A stretch of 40,386 nucleotides of DNA, taken from the NCBI GenBank assembly GCA_003136575.1, contig PLEX01000225.1:48952-89337 (forward strand), given 5' to 3'. This DNA is from Bryobacterales bacterium. GTDB lineage: Bacteria > Acidobacteriota > Terriglobia > Bryobacterales > Bryobacteraceae. Positions 17,073-25,899 of the stretch are shown piece by piece. Position numbers and translations under genes: made by a program. The notes beneath the pieces are model-generated. The model saw only the letters and a list, made by a program, of their open reading frames with translations. It searched no databases and was not told the DNA's origin. Position 1 is the first letter of the stretch. Each line of letters starts with the position of its first letter.

Positions 17073-18500
17073 TTAGTACCGGTAGTGATCCGGTTTGTAC
17101 GGACCCTCCACGGGCACGCCGATATAGTCCGCCTGTTCCTTCGTTAATGTCGTCAGCTTCACGCCGATCTTTTCGAGATGCAGGCGCGCCACCTCCTCGT
17201 CCAGCTTCTTCGGCAGCACGTAAACGCCCGGCTTGTAGGTGTCCTTGTTGGCCCACAGATCCAGCTGCGCCAGCGTTTGGTTGGAGAAGCTGTTCGACAT
17301 GACGAAGCTCGGATGCCCCGTCGCGCAGCCAAGATTCACCAGCCGGCCTTCGGCCAGCACGAAAATGCTGTTGCCCGAGGGGAACGTGTACTGATCCACC
17401 TGCGGCTTGATTTCCAGCTTCTTCGCCTCGGAATCGTTCAGCTTATCGACCTGAATCTCGCTGTCGAAGTGGCCGATGTTGCATACAATCGCCTGATCCT
17501 TCATGCGGCGCATGTGTTCGAGCGTTATGACGTCCACGTTGCCCGTGGTGGTGACGTAGATGTCGCCGCGGCCGAGCGTATCTTCGATCGTCGTGACCTC
17601 GTAACCTTCCATCGCGGCCTGAAGCGCGTTGATCGGATCGATTTCCGTGATCACGACGCGCGCCCCGAGGCCTCGCAGCGAATGCGCGCTGCCCTTGCCA
17701 ACGTCGCCGTAACCGCAAACCACGCAGACCTTGCCCGCCACCATTACATCGGTCGCGCGTTTGATGCCATCGGCCAGCGATTCGCGGCAGCCGTAGAGAT
17801 TATCGAACTTCGATTTCGTCACCGAATCGTTCACGTTGATTGCGGGAACCAGCAGTTCGCCCGCCTCGTGCATCTTGTACAAACGGTGAACGCCTGTGGT
17901 GGTTTCTTCTGAAACGCCGCGCCAGCCCCTCACTACGTTGTGCCAGATCGTTTTGTCTTCCGCGTGGATCTTCTTCAGCAGATCCTTGATGACCTGCTCT
18001 TCGCGATTGCCCGAAGGCGTGTTGACCCAGTCGGAGCCGTTCTCGAGTTGGTAGCCTTTGTGGATGAAGAGCGTGGCATCGCCACCGTCGTCGACTATGA
18101 GTTCCGGGCCAAGGCCTCCCGGATGCGACAGCGCCATGTTCGTGCACCACCAGTATTCCTCGAGCGTCTCGCCTTTCCAGGCGAAGACCGGAACGCCGGC
18201 GGCTGCGACGGCGGCGGCGGCGTGATCCTGCGTGGAGAAAATGTTGCAACTCGCCCAGCGCACGGACGCGCCCAGATCGACCAGTGTTTCGATCAGCACG
18301 GCGGTCTGGATCGTCATATGGAGCGAGCCGGTAACACGGACGCCGGCCAGCGGCTTCGTTTTTGCGTATTTCTGGCGGATCGACATCAGGCCGGGCATTT
18401 CCTTCTCGGCGATGGTGATTTCCTTGCGGCCCCATTCGGCCAGCTTCATATCTGCGACTTTGTAATCAAGCCCGATTTCGGGCAATGTGGCGGTGCTCAT
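17073..18500 (-). CDS. ahcY: Adenosylhomocysteinase (S-adenosyl-L-homocysteine hydrolase)
   Basis: A 475-residue cytoplasmic enzyme that splits S-adenosylhomocysteine into adenosine and homocysteine with tightly bound NAD, relieving inhibition of methyltransferases. Hallmarks seen: [32 protein letters not shown], the NAD-binding [31 protein letters not shown], and the C-terminal KPDHYRY used in the neighbouring subunit. The length fits the bacterial form. The ribosome site TAGGAG lies seven bases before ATG. It is divergent from the ArsR-methyltransferase fusion at 18603, with a palindrome in between that suggests direct regulation. Confidence 0.98.
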   Translation of the reverse strand: MSTATLPEIGLDYKVADMKLAEWGRKEITIAEKEMPGLMSIRQKYAKTKPLAGVRVTGSLHMTIQTAVLIETLVDLGASVRWASCNIFSTQDHAAAAVAAAGVPVFAWKGETLEEYWWCTNMALSHPGGLGPELIVDDGGDATLFIHKGYQLENGSDWVNTPSGNREEQVIKDLLKKIHAEDKTIWHNVVRGWRGVSEETTTGVHRLYKMHEAGELLVPAINVNDSVTKSKFDNLYGCRESLADGIKRATDVMVAGKVCVVCGYGDVGKGSAHSLRGLGARVVITEIDPINALQAAMEGYEVTTIEDTLGRGDIYVTTTGNVDVITLEHMRRMKDQAIVCNIGHFDSEIQVDKLNDSEAKKLEIKPQVDQYTFPSGNSIFVLAEGRLVNLGCATGHPSFVMSNSFSNQTLAQLDLWANKDTYKPGVYVLPKKLDEEVARLHLEKIGVKLTTLTKEQADYIGVPVEGPYKPDHYRY

Positions 18501-18519
18501 TTTAATCTCCTATCAACAA

Positions 18520-18535
18520 ATCAAAATATCTTGAT
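18520..18535. promoter_or_regulatory. Candidate ArsR-type operator between ahcY and its presumed regulator
   Basis: ATCAAAATATCTTGAT is an inverted repeat ATCAA-N6-TTGAT that extends to eight-base arms with one mismatch. It sits about 20 bases upstream of the ahcY start and overlaps the -35 proposed for the ArsR-methyltransferase gene. ArsR-family repressors bind such short AT-rich palindromes. The assignment is inference. Confidence 0.6.
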
Positions 18536-18560
18536 GTAACGGGTGGACAAGCTTTACAAT
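18531..18560 (+). promoter_or_regulatory. Predicted promoter of the ArsR-methyltransferase gene
   Basis: TTGATG (18531-18536), an 18-base spacer and TACAAT (18555-18560) form a plausible sigma-70 promoter about 40 bases before the GTG start. The -35 shares its TTGAT with the right half of the palindrome, so autorepression is likely if the operator is real. Confidence 0.5.
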
Positions 18561-18602
18561 AGCATATTGCGGGCAGACGACGGTACTGTCCGGGAATAAA
18601 CC

Positions 18603-19526
18603 GTGGCGGCGATTCTCAAAACCCTGAAACTCATCTCCGATCCCAGCCGTTTGCGCCTGTTGCTGCTCCTCGAGCGGGAAGAACTGTCGGTGGCGGAGTT
18701 GCAGGAGATCCTCGCGATGGGGCAGAGCCGGATTTCGACGCACCTTTCCCAACTCAAGAGCGCGGGACTGGTCGAAGACCGCAAGCAGGGCAAGAATAGT
18801 CTTTATCGGATACTGGACAGGCAACTTATAGATCTTCTTCACTCCGCCGGGAGCGAAATCCCCGAAGCGAAAGACGACGCCCGCGCCCTGCAACTGGTTC
18901 TCGAAAAGCGCCGCGACAAGGTGCGGGGCTATTTCGACGAACTGGCGGGGAAATTCGGGAGGAACTACGTCCCGGGCCGGAGCTGGAAGGGTCTGGCGGA
19001 AACGCTGTTGCAACTGATGCCGCCGATGGCGATCGCGGACCTGGGCGCCGGCGAAGGCACCTTCTCGCAACTGCTTGCTCAACGGGCCGAGCGAGTGATC
19101 GCCGTGGATAATTCGGCCAGGATGGTGGAATTCGGCGCAACGCTGGCGCGCGAAAACGGCATCGCGAATCTGGAGTACCGTCTGGGCGATCTGGAATCCC
19201 CACCGATTGACGATGCGACGATGGACCTCGCGTTCTTCAGCCAGAGCCTGCATCACGCGCTGCATCCGGATCGCGCGGTGGTGGCCGCCGCCCGGTTGCT
19301 GAAACCCGGCGGGCGCATAGTCCTCCTGGATCTCAAGAGACACAGCTTCGAACAGGCCCGCGATCTCTACGCCGACACCTGGCTGGGGTTTTCGGAGGTT
19401 GAATTGCGCGGATTCCTCGATAGCGCCGGGTTCGGCGAAGTGAGGAGTTGGGTAGTGGACCGGGAAGCGCGATCGCCGGGGCTTGAGACCATCCTGGCGA
19501 TGGGACGGAAGCATCCGACGGCGTAG
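18603..19526 (+). CDS. ArsR-family regulator fused to a SAM-dependent methyltransferase domain
   Basis: A 307-residue fusion starting at GTG. Residues 1-85 are an ArsR winged helix (KLISDPSRLRLLLLLEREEL, SVAELQEILAMGQSRISTHL, KSAGLVEDRKQGKNSLYRI) without the cysteine metal site of ArsR/SmtB sensors. Residues about 105-305 are a class I methyltransferase: motif I IADLGAGEGTFSQLL near 144-158, the acidic VIAVDNSARM, SQSLHHALHPDRAV and LLKPGGRIVLLDLKRH. Because the second domain should bind SAM or SAH and the gene is divergent from ahcY, it is probably a regulator that reads the SAM/SAH state, like the SahR group known in proteobacteria. Catalytic activity is unproven. Confidence 0.9.
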   Translation: MAAILKTLKLISDPSRLRLLLLLEREELSVAELQEILAMGQSRISTHLSQLKSAGLVEDRKQGKNSLYRILDRQLIDLLHSAGSEIPEAKDDARALQLVLEKRRDKVRGYFDELAGKFGRNYVPGRSWKGLAETLLQLMPPMAIADLGAGEGTFSQLLAQRAERVIAVDNSARMVEFGATLARENGIANLEYRLGDLESPPIDDATMDLAFFSQSLHHALHPDRAVVAAARLLKPGGRIVLLDLKRHSFEQARDLYADTWLGFSEVELRGFLDSAGFGEVRSWVVDREARSPGLETILAMGRKHPTA

Positions 19527-19558
19527 CTGCGTACGCGGCCCAAGCGTTTATACGGATG

Positions 19559-19585
19559 AAATTCGTCCACTACATGGACGAATTT
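19559..19585. promoter_or_regulatory. Perfect palindrome upstream of the DUF4143 ATPase gene
   Basis: AAATTCGTCCA and TGGACGAATTT are exact reverse complements (11-base arms) around CTACA. It begins 33 bases after the ArsR-methyltransferase stop and ends 15 bases before the -35 of the next gene. It could act as an operator or, given the trailing T run of four, as a weak terminator for the upstream gene. Confidence 0.6.
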
Positions 19586-19599
19586 TATCCTTGATCAAG

Positions 19600-19629
19600 T
19601 TGACAATCATCCACCATACGGGCGATAAT
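19600..19629 (+). promoter_or_regulatory. Predicted promoter of the DUF4143 ATPase, near-leaderless
   Basis: TTGACA (19600-19605), an 18-base spacer and GATAAT (19624-19629). The ATG at 19635 lies five bases after the -10, so transcription should begin at or next to the start codon and no ribosome site is present. Confidence 0.6.
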
Positions 19630-19634
19630 CGATC

Positions 19635-20900
19635 ATGGATTCGCTGCGCCGCCATCTCGCCGCTTCCGTGCTTACATCGCTGACGGACAGTCCCGTGGTG
19701 TTTATTCAGGGAGCGCGGCAGACCGGCAAAAGCACGCTGGCCCGTTCGCTCGCCGTCGCCGATGGGTACCCCGCGCGCCACGCGGCGCGATACCTGACGC
19801 TCGACGACAGCGCGGTGCTCTCGTCGGCGTTGTCTGATCCCGATGGATTTCTCGCGGGACTCGACGGTCCGGTCATCCTGGATGAGGTGCAGCGCGCTCC
19901 GAACCTCGCCGTCGCGATTAAAGCGGCGGTCGATCGAGACCGGCGACCGGGGCGATTTCTGCTCACGGGCTCGGCCGATTTCATGGTGTTGCCGAAACTG
20001 GCCGAGTCGCTCGCCGGGCGCGTCGAGATCCACACGCTCTGGCCGTTTTCACAGGGTGAACTCCTGGGGCAGCGCGACACGTTCGTCGACGCGGCATTTG
20101 CGGGGAAGTTCAGGCCGCCGTCCGCAGCCGGCCAGGCTATGCCGGAACTGATCCCCCGTTTCGTCAAAGGCGGCTATCCCGAGATGCTCCGCAGGAACGA
20201 TGCCGCGCGGCGGCGCGCCTGGTTCGATTCCTACATTGCCGCCATTCTCCAGCGCGATGTCCGCGACATCTCGAACGTCCGCGATCTTGCGGATATGCCG
20301 CGACTGCTGACGCTGATTGCATCGCGCTCGGCGTCGCTGCTCGACTACGCCGATCTGTCGCGGGGGCTTTCGATGCCCCAGACCACGCTGAAGCGGTATA
20401 TGGCGCTGCTCGAAGCGACGTTCCTGATACAAACCCTGCCACCGTGGTTCGTGAATATCGGCAAAAGGCTGGTGAAGACGCCCAAGCTGTTTCTCAACGA
20501 TACGGGACTTCTGCTCCACCTGACGGGGGCGGATGCGGCGCGTCTCCGGCGGGACGCCATGCTCTGCGGGGCGGTCCTCGAGAACTTCGTCGTTATGGAA
20601 CTGCTGAAGCAGCGGGGCTGGTCGAAGGTTCGGCCTTCGCTGCATCACTTTCGCACACACAACGGAGATGAGGTGGATATCGTTCTCGAAGACGCCGCCG
20701 GACGCGTGGTGGGCATTGAGGTAAAGGCGGCCGGAGGCGTGACGGCGAATCATTTCAAGGGCCTGAAAGTGCTGGCCGAGGCTGCCGGCGACCGTTTTGT
20801 GCGCGGCTTTGTGCTCCATTCGGGGCCCGCCGTCGTTCCGTTTGGCAAAAACCTGCTGGCGATGCCGGCGTCCGGGATTTGGGGCGGGCCTGCCGATTGA
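19635..20900 (+). CDS. ATP-binding protein, AAA domain plus DUF4143
   Basis: A 421-residue protein of the AAA_14/DUF4143 family. The Walker A GARQTGKST is at residues 26-34. The Walker B region GPVILDEVQRAP is followed by the sensor motif RFLLTGSADFM. The middle has YIAAILQRDVRDISNVRD, and the C-terminal DUF4143 part (about 210-380) includes TTLKRYMALLEATFLIQTLP, KLFLNDTGLLLHL and the nuclease-like ending HNGDEVDIVLEDAAGRVVGI-EVKA. The ExK element with the preceding D resembles a PD-(D/E)xK core. The family is widespread, often mobile, and its role is not settled. Here it stands alone behind a palindrome and its own promoter. Confidence 0.9.
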   Translation: MDSLRRHLAASVLTSLTDSPVVFIQGARQTGKSTLARSLAVADGYPARHAARYLTLDDSAVLSSALSDPDGFLAGLDGPVILDEVQRAPNLAVAIKAAVDRDRRPGRFLLTGSADFMVLPKLAESLAGRVEIHTLWPFSQGELLGQRDTFVDAAFAGKFRPPSAAGQAMPELIPRFVKGGYPEMLRRNDAARRRAWFDSYIAAILQRDVRDISNVRDLADMPRLLTLIASRSASLLDYADLSRGLSMPQTTLKRYMALLEATFLIQTLPPWFVNIGKRLVKTPKLFLNDTGLLLHLTGADAARLRRDAMLCGAVLENFVVMELLKQRGWSKVRPSLHHFRTHNGDEVDIVLEDAAGRVVGIEVKAAGGVTANHFKGLKVLAEAAGDRFVRGFVLHSGPAVVPFGKNLLAMPASGIWGGPAD

Positions 20901-21006
20901 TCGGCGAATGAGGTTGCGAGTGCCCCCGCAAGCCTGGCCGGGAACCGGTGATTACCGCCGGGGCTGGAGACCATCCCTGCAAGGGACGGACTATGTTCCC
21001 TTCCCT

Positions 21007-21051
21007 GAGCCGGAAGACCAGCCGAGCCGGACCCGCAACCCCATCCGGCTC
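21007..21051 (+). promoter_or_regulatory. Leader with alternative hairpins before the GGDEF-EAL operon
   Basis: GAGCCGGA occurs at 21007-21014 and again at 21024-21031; its exact complement TCCGGCTC lies at 21044-21051. Only one copy can pair at a time, giving two mutually exclusive stems in the 210-base gap upstream of the operon. No match to a known riboswitch was recognised. The regulatory role is a suggestion only. Confidence 0.3.
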
Positions 21052-21114
21052 AACGTCCTGAATCCAGCGCCGATATGTCCGAGGTAGGACACTTCGCAGG
21101 CACACACGACGACC

Positions 21115-23790
21115 ATGAGACTGACGGGAGGAATTCGCCTCAACTCGATACGAAAAAAGCTGTTTCTACTGGTAATCGTGAACGGTGGCTTCGCGCTGCT
21201 GCTGGTCGCAGTTCTTCTGTTCGGTTACGAAAGAATCGAGACACGCGAGGCGGCGAAGCGCGAACTTTCCAGCCAGGCGGGAATCGTAGCCGACAGCAGC
21301 GCGGCAGCCCTGACATTTCTCGACAACCAGGCTGCGGCGGATACGCTCAAAGCGCTGCACGGGGACGCTAACATCGTGCAGGCAGGCACCTATGCGCGGG
21401 ACGGCAGCCTGTTTGCGGCCTACGAGCGGGGCGACCCCGATTCCGGCCATCTGCCCCGCCGGGCGGCTGCGGAGGGCTCGAAGTTCGAGAGCGGCTACCT
21501 GATGATGTCTCTGCCGATCCGGCTGGGCAACGAAGTTTTGGGCACGGTCTTCCTTAAGGCGAGCACGAAGGATGCGGATGCGCAACTGCGCCACGACATG
21601 GGTTTCGTCTTTCTGGTGTTGCTGGTGTCGCTGGCGCTCGCGCTCTTGCTTACCACTTCGATGCAGCGGACGATTACCGGGCCGCTTGCGGAGCTCTCCA
21701 ACTTAGCCCGGTTGGTTTCCGTGGAGAGAGACTATTCCGCAAGGGCGGTGAAGCGCACGGACGACGAGGTTGGGCTTCTGGTCGATTCGTTCAACGGCAT
21801 GCTGACACAGATCGAAGCGCGCGAACAGGCGCTGCGGGAAAGCGAAGAGCGCTATGCGCTGGCCGCGAGGGGGGCAAACGACGGCTTGTGGGACTGGAAT
21901 CTGACTACCAGCCGGGTGTATTGGTCCTCCCGCCTGAATCAGATGCTTGGATACCCGGATGAGGAGACGTGGTCCGGCCCCGAACGCTGGTTTGAAAGCT
22001 TACACAACGCGGACGTGGAACGGGTGAACGCGGAAGTTGCCGCGCATATCGAAGGCAGGACCAAAGAACTGGTTACGGAATGCCGCATCCGGCAAAAAAG
22101 CGGCGGTTACATCTGGGTCCTGAGCCGCGGAATCGCCGTCCGGGACAAGAGCGGCAAGGCAATCCGCATGGCGGGTTCGATGACCGATATCACGCGTGGC
22201 AAGGTGGCCGATCCGCTGACCGGGCTCCCGAACCGCCTGTATTTTCTCGACCGCCTCGAAAACGCGCTGGACGTCTCGATGCATAACGGTGCGCACATCG
22301 CGGTGCTGTTCCTGGATCTGGACGGGTTCAAGCTGGTCAACGACAGTCTGGGCCACGCGGCGGGCGACACGCTCCTCAAAGGCGTCTCAAACCGGCTCCG
22401 TTCCAGCATAGCGGCCGCCCGCGGCTCCGGCAACGCGGGGGAGTGCTCGCTGGTCGCACGGCTTGGCGGCGATGAGTTCGCGGTTCTTCTCGAGCTGGCC
22501 GAGGGCGCTCCGGCTGCAGCGCGTTTTGCGGAAGCCATCCTCAAAGATGTGAACGCCCCATATCTGGTCGGCGGTCATCAGGTCTTTGTTGGCCTCAGCA
22601 TCGGAGTGGCCCTGAGTTCCCCGCCCGATTCCGGGCAGCGCAACTCCCCCGACGAACTGCTTCGCAACGCCGATACCGCCATGTATCGTGCGAAAACGGC
22701 CGGCAAGGCGAGATTCGCGTTATTCGACGAAAGCATGCGTCGTCAGGCGATCGCGCGCCTCGAAATCGAGACCGAGTTGCGCAACGGGATAGAGAACGGC
22801 GAGCTGCTGCTCCATTACCAGCCGCAGGTGTCGATCGACGGGCAGCGGCTGACGGGTTTCGAAGCCCTGGTCCGATGGATGCACCCGAGGCGCGGCATGG
22901 TTCCGCCCGCCGAGTTCATTCCCGTGGCCGAAGAGACGGGTCTGATCGTTTCTCTGGGTAAGTGGGTTCTCCGGGAAGCGTGCAGGCAGATGGTGCAGTG
23001 GCAGGATCGATACGGCCTTTCGCCATCGCCGACGATCGCCGTAAACGTATCTTTCAGGCAGTTGGTTGGCAAGGGCTTTGTCGACGATGTCCGGCGGATT
23101 TTGCGGGAGACCGGGCTTGCGCCCTCCGCGCTCCGCCTCGAGATGACGGAAAGCGCTGTGATGAAAGATCCGGAAGAATCGATTGAAACCCTTCGGCACC
23201 TGAAAGAACTCGGCCTGGCTCTCGAGATCGACGATTTCGGAACGGGCTATTCGTCGCTCAGCTATCTCAGTTCGCTGCCGTTCGACACGGTAAAGATCGA
23301 CCGCTCGTTCGTAACGGGGCTGGGCGGCGCCGAAGACCACTCGGAAATCGTGAAGACTATCGTCGAACTGGCGCGCTCGCTGAATATGGACGTCATTGCC
23401 GAAGGCGTCGAAACCGAGACCGAACGCCGGAAACTGGTGGAACTGGGTTGCGAACGTGCCCAGGGCTACTACTTCTCGAAGCCGCTGCCGGCGGTCTCCG
23501 CCCCGGCGGTCTTCGAGGTGGAAGCTTTAAAGCGCGCATTCGGCGGGCTGAAAATGCAGCCGGGAAGCGCGATCCCTTCCGCTCCGATGCGCGCCACAGC
23601 GGCGGCGAAACCGTCGGGCGGGGATCTGGAAAGGCTTGTCCAGGTTCTGGGGGACGAAGTATCGGAATTTGGCGGAGGAGACACGGCCGCCGTGGATGAT
23701 GTCTCGGATGACGAGATATTGCAGTTGGCCCTTCATGGATTCTCAAGAGCAGTGCCAGGGCTGGAAGAAGCAAAAAGGGGTACGAGATGA
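21115..23790 (+). CDS. Membrane HAMP-PAS-GGDEF-EAL protein, YfiN-like sensor end
   Basis: An 891-residue c-di-GMP enzyme. Transmembrane helices at about 15-37 and 163-181 frame a periplasmic sensor of CHASE8/YfiN type (AGIVADSSAAALTFLDNQAA). A HAMP segment follows (about 182-235), then a PAS domain (245-360, EERYALAARGANDGLWDWNL). The GGDEF domain (about 363-535) has an intact GGDEF at 451-455, but the product-inhibition RxxD is missing just upstream (ECSL instead). The EAL domain (about 555-795) has intact FEALVRW and DDFGTGYSSLSYL. A C-terminal tail of about 95 residues has no recognised domain. It could both make and break c-di-GMP. The downstream yfiR-like gene suggests periplasmic control of this enzyme. 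Confidence 0.93.
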   Translation: MRLTGGIRLNSIRKKLFLLVIVNGGFALLLVAVLLFGYERIETREAAKRELSSQAGIVADSSAAALTFLDNQAAADTLKALHGDANIVQAGTYARDGSLFAAYERGDPDSGHLPRRAAAEGSKFESGYLMMSLPIRLGNEVLGTVFLKASTKDADAQLRHDMGFVFLVLLVSLALALLLTTSMQRTITGPLAELSNLARLVSVERDYSARAVKRTDDEVGLLVDSFNGMLTQIEAREQALRESEERYALAARGANDGLWDWNLTTSRVYWSSRLNQMLGYPDEETWSGPERWFESLHNADVERVNAEVAAHIEGRTKELVTECRIRQKSGGYIWVLSRGIAVRDKSGKAIRMAGSMTDITRGKVADPLTGLPNRLYFLDRLENALDVSMHNGAHIAVLFLDLDGFKLVNDSLGHAAGDTLLKGVSNRLRSSIAAARGSGNAGECSLVARLGGDEFAVLLELAEGAPAAARFAEAILKDVNAPYLVGGHQVFVGLSIGVALSSPPDSGQRNSPDELLRNADTAMYRAKTAGKARFALFDESMRRQAIARLEIETELRNGIENGELLLHYQPQVSIDGQRLTGFEALVRWMHPRRGMVPPAEFIPVAEETGLIVSLGKWVLREACRQMVQWQDRYGLSPSPTIAVNVSFRQLVGKGFVDDVRRILRETGLAPSALRLEMTESAVMKDPEESIETLRHLKELGLALEIDDFGTGYSSLSYLSSLPFDTVKIDRSFVTGLGGAEDHSEIVKTIVELARSLNMDVIAEGVETETERRKLVELGCERAQGYYFSKPLPAVSAPAVFEVEALKRAFGGLKMQPGSAIPSAPMRATAAAKPSGGDLERLVQVLGDEVSEFGGGDTAAVDDVSDDEILQLALHGFSRAVPGLEEAKRGTR

Positions 23791-25879
23791 GCAATCGGGG
23801 AATCAACGGCGAAAGCACCCCCCCGGCGCGGGAACGACAATTTCGGGAAGCCGGCCAGCTTGCGCGCGGCTCGCGCGGGCCGTATTGACAACTGTGAGTC
23901 TGGCTGGATCGTTGATCGCGCAAAGCCCCGTTCCGCCGGCTCTCAACGGGGCAAGCCTCGAAGACTTGATGAAGATCGATGTCACCTCAGTCTCGAAAAA
24001 GGACCAGACGCTCTCAAGAACCGGCGCCGCCGTTTTCGTGATCGGACAGGAAGATATCCGGCGGTCCGGGGCTACCAGCATTCCCGACGTTCTGCGGATG
24101 GCGCCAGGCGTCGAGGTCGCGCAGATCAACGCCAACCAGTGGGCCATCAGCATACGCGGCTTCAATGCTGTCTATTCGAACAAGGTTCTGGTGCTGATCG
24201 ACGGTCGAACGCTTTATAGCCAAAGCTTTTCCGGAGTGTTTTGGGACGAAGTCGACACCCCGCTCGAAGACATCGAGAGGATCGAAGTGATTCGGGGGCC
24301 GGGCGGCACGGTCTGGGGCGCCAATGCGGTCAACGGCGTGATCAACATCATTACGAAGAGTGCAGCGGATAGCAAGGGTGGCGTCTTGGTTGCCGGATCG
24401 GGATCGCAGCAGACAGCGCAGGGAATACTGCAATACGGTGGCGATGCCGGCTCGCAGGGGGCCTGGCGGATGTTCGGGAAATACTTCAACGACGACAACT
24501 CGCCCGCGCCCGGTGGAGGAACTGCAGTTGACGGCTGGCACACCACCCATTTCGGCTCTCGCGCGGACTGGGGCCTCGCTTCCGGCGACACCGTCTCGTT
24601 GCAGGGGGATTTTCTGACAGGCGCCGGGGGAACCACCAGCCTGACACCGGCTGGTTTTCCGCCAGTTGAAACGCAGGTGAATACGCGCGTGACCAACCGT
24701 TCGGGAGACGTGCTGGCTCGTTGGGAGCACCCCCTCGCGGGTGGGTCCCGGATGTCGTTCCAGGCGTACGACAATGCGATCGGGAGAGAACAGTACGGCG
24801 AAAGCGTCGCGGAAAACACTCTCGATCTTGAGTTTGAACATCATTTGACAATCGGCCAACGGCACGACGTCGTATGGGGGCTTGGCTTTCGCCGGACGCG
24901 CGAGGATCTTTTCCCGCTCCGTTCCGATGCGATACACGTCAACGTGCAACTGGCGTCGACCAGCCTTTTTTCGGCTTTCGCGCAGGACGAAATCCAGGTG
25001 TCGGGGTCCGTTTTCCTCACGTTGGGGGCGAAACTCGAACGCAACGCCTATACGGGGTTCGAACCCGAGCCCAGCGCGCAGCTGGTCTGGAACAAGAGTG
25101 CACGGCAGACGTGGTGGGCGTCGGCAGCTCGCGCCATCCGGGAGCCGGATACGCTCGAGCACGGCATGACTTTTGAACTGGGCACGGAACCCGTGCCGGA
25201 GTTTGGGAACGCTCTTCTGGTTCTGAGCGGCAATCCGAGCCTGCAAGCGGAGCAATTGACGGATTTTGAGACCGGCTACCGCGCTCAGCTCAATCGGCGC
25301 CTATCCTTCGATGCGACCGGTTTTCTCAGTTTTTACCGCCATCTGGTGACGACCGAGACGGGCACGCCCTACGTTACGTTCAGCCAGGACGGAGCCAGTC
25401 AGTACGAACCGCTCCTCATCATTCCGCTCGAGGACGAAAATCTGGCACATGCAAGGGAATACGGCCTGGAACTTTTTGGCAGCTGGCAGGTGACGAACCG
25501 TTGGAAGATCAGCCCTGGTGTCAGCTTCCTGCGTATGCATCTCGCCGAGAATCCCGGTGGAAACGACTCCATGATCGGCCAAACCGGCGGAGATTCTCCG
25601 CGGGCGCAGGCTGAATTACGTTCGTCGCTGAATCTGCCGCGAAACATCGAGTGGGACAGTAGTCTGAAATATGTGGACTCGCTCGACGTGCAGGGAATCC
25701 GTCCGTATCTGCGGTTCGATACGCGGTTTGGTTTGCGTCTTGGAGAGCGCACCGAGTTCAATCTGATCGGGCAAAACCTCACAAGCGGGGGACATTACGA
25801 GTTCGTCGATAACTCGCTGCTAACATCCACGAGTGAAGTGGCCAGGAGCGTTTCAGTGAAGTGGAGCATCCGATTCTGA
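23735..25879 (+). CDS. TonB-dependent outer-membrane receptor
   Basis: About 700 residues with a plug domain (SLEDLMKIDVTSVSKKDQTL, TGAAVFVIGQEDIRRSGATS, IPDVLRMAPGVEV, ISIRGFNAVYSNKVLVLIDG, IERIEVIRGPGGTVWGANAV, NGVINIITK) and a C-terminal barrel ending in VSVKWSIRF, as outer-membrane proteins do. The start is uncertain. The in-frame ATG at 23735 lies within the end of the upstream gene, lacks a ribosome site and puts 50 residues before the signal helix. An ATG at 23787, overlapping the upstream stop as ATGA and preceded by AAAGGGG, looks far better but is in another frame; one extra C in the seven-C run at 23818-23824 would join them. Ligand unknown. It lies between GGDEF-EAL and YfiR genes. 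Confidence 0.92.
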   Translation: MDSQEQCQGWKKQKGVRDEQSGNQRRKHPPGAGTTISGSRPACARLARAVLTTVSLAGSLIAQSPVPPALNGASLEDLMKIDVTSVSKKDQTLSRTGAAVFVIGQEDIRRSGATSIPDVLRMAPGVEVAQINANQWAISIRGFNAVYSNKVLVLIDGRTLYSQSFSGVFWDEVDTPLEDIERIEVIRGPGGTVWGANAVNGVINIITKSAADSKGGVLVAGSGSQQTAQGILQYGGDAGSQGAWRMFGKYFNDDNSPAPGGGTAVDGWHTTHFGSRADWGLASGDTVSLQGDFLTGAGGTTSLTPAGFPPVETQVNTRVTNRSGDVLARWEHPLAGGSRMSFQAYDNAIGREQYGESVAENTLDLEFEHHLTIGQRHDVVWGLGFRRTREDLFPLRSDAIHVNVQLASTSLFSAFAQDEIQVSGSVFLTLGAKLERNAYTGFEPEPSAQLVWNKSARQTWWASAARAIREPDTLEHGMTFELGTEPVPEFGNALLVLSGNPSLQAEQLTDFETGYRAQLNRRLSFDATGFLSFYRHLVTTETGTPYVTFSQDGASQYEPLLIIPLEDENLAHAREYGLELFGSWQVTNRWKISPGVSFLRMHLAENPGGNDSMIGQTGGDSPRAQAELRSSLNLPRNIEWDSSLKYVDSLDVQGIRPYLRFDTRFGLRLGERTEFNLIGQNLTSGGHYEFVDNSLLTSTSEVARSVSVKWSIRF

Positions 25880-25899
25880 ATCTTCTTTGCGTATCGTGA

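Noticed and set aside
19559..19585. The palindrome at 19559 as a third BlaI operator
   Set aside because: Its half-sites are arranged in the opposite sense (TCGTCC...GGACGA) with a different spacer, so it is not the ATGACGA-N6-TCGTCAT element.
20901..21114. c-di-GMP-I riboswitch before the GGDEF-EAL gene
   Set aside because: The expected conserved core (GCAAACC...GACGCAAAGCCAC) is not present.
24014..25255. Long antisense frame inside the TonB receptor gene
   Set aside because: Composition is arginine- and histidine-rich as expected for a shadow frame; no domain is seen.
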